A program made the position numbers and the translations under genes. The notes under the pieces were generated by a model. The model was not told where the DNA came from. It did not search any database and saw only the letters and a program-made list of their open reading frames with translations. DNA of 64,000 nt, from assembly GCF_007000325.2 (NCBI RefSeq), contig NZ_CP117267.1, positions 1,550,001-1,614,000 on the forward strand, given 5' to 3'. Shown one piece after another: positions 63,786 through 64,000 of this stretch; positions within the stretch are counted from its first letter, which is position 1, and every line of letters begins with the position of its first letter. Origin of the DNA: Rhizobium rhododendri. Lineage in GTDB: Bacteria; Pseudomonadota; Alphaproteobacteria; Rhizobiales; Rhizobiaceae.

Positions 63786-63860
63786 GCGCCCTTCGTCTAT
63801 CGGTTAGGACGACAGATTTTCATTCTGTAAAGAGGGGTTCGACTCCCCTAGGGCGTACCA
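63786..63860 (+). tRNA. tRNA-Glu (anticodon TTC), copy 2
   Basis: The sequence is identical to the 75 bp of copy 1, including CCA. Conservation outside the gene is limited to the promoter and discriminator, so the duplication is old or only these parts are under selection. Confidence 0.97.
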
Positions 63861-63919
63861 CTGCTTTCCCCCGAACTTCGAAATTGACTGATTAGGCGCC
63901 TTGCGTCAGGCAACCTGCG

Positions 63920-64000
63920 TCACGGCGCCTTGGCGGCATCGGTGACGCGGAGCTGGACGCGGCGGGCGCCTTGCCAGTGGTCGGCACCCAGCGTTCCCGC
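63920..64000 (-). CDS. recJ: 3' end of a recJ-like gene (single-strand DNA exonuclease), partial
   Basis: A frame open from the window edge encodes 26 residues ending at the TGA at 63920-63922. The ending HWQGARRVQLRVTDAAKAP resembles the C-terminus of RecJ (conserved QLRV-D pattern). Only the last residues are visible, so the name rests on a short match. Confidence 0.5.
   Translation of the reverse strand, partial: AGTLGADHWQGARRVQLRVTDAAKAP

Noticed and set aside
63456..63860. tRNA-Glu repeats as attachment sites of an integrated element
   Set aside because: The second copy is a complete tRNA with promoter, only 255 bp separate the genes and no integrase is present, so a gene duplication explains it.

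Overview
The window is an ordinary chromosomal stretch of an alphaproteobacterium of the Rhizobiaceae (Rhizobium/Agrobacterium/Sinorhizobium relatives). The pointers are high GC with strong GC3 bias, a BluB with a cobalamin riboswitch, a class II DAHP synthase, Usg, a HWE-family histidine kinase, a PleC/DivJ-type histidine kinase, CobT/CobS, an SsuA-D-C-B sulfonate operon and a RIME-like palindromic intergenic repeat. The genus cannot be fixed from sequence alone. There is no rRNA, prophage, insertion sequence or CRISPR array. No coherent undescribed multi-gene system is visible; the unusual items are single genes, small pairs and intergenic structures.

Layout. 1-3.3 kb: end of a DUF2865 gene, bluB with its riboswitch, a TolB-like propeller, a DUF1003 membrane protein and a GFA-family protein. 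3.7-8.9 kb: three Tad-type pseudopilin-like genes on either side of the class II DAHP synthase. 8.9-12.6 kb: gor, a DUF2059 secreted protein, rpiA and gph. 12.7-19.3 kb: a YcbB-type L,D-transpeptidase, fumC, a GGDEF protein, LtrA and a DUF971 protein. 19.4-23.4 kb: molybdenum cofactor genes moaA, mobA and mobB, interrupted by an orphan gene with atypical codons and an EamA transporter. 23.4-23.7 kb: a palindromic repeat between two copies of one hairpin. 23.7-28.8 kb: an OmpA protein with a long low-complexity stretch, then a polar amino-acid ABC transporter that has no local ATPase. 29-36.9 kb: usg, a TPR-methyltransferase, an ssu sulfonate operon with two tandem ssuA genes, a 3-hydroxyisobutyrate-dehydrogenase-like enzyme and an Lrp regulator.

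37-46.4 kb: a uracil-DNA-glycosylase-like gene overlapping a nuclease gene, a membrane histidine kinase, dgkA, divergent cobT and cobS, a DUF1289/aspartic protease pair, a SnoaL-like gene of foreign composition, a glycerophosphodiesterase and an ABC-2 exporter. 46.6-54 kb: an extensin-like lipoprotein, a thioesterase, an acyltransferase-3 protein, a DUF1501/DUF1800 pair and an ArsB/SLC13-like transporter. 54.3-63.3 kb: a HWE kinase with its response regulator, a degenerate HtrA-like protein, an MFS transporter, DUF192, a double cold-shock-domain protein, gloA and a lipoprotein. 63.4-64 kb: two tandem tRNA-Glu genes, each with its own promoter, and the 3' end of a recJ-like gene.

Together the genes cover B12 lower-ligand synthesis (bluB, cobT, cobS), Moco maturation, sulfonate use, glutathione redox, central carbon steps and cell-envelope maintenance.
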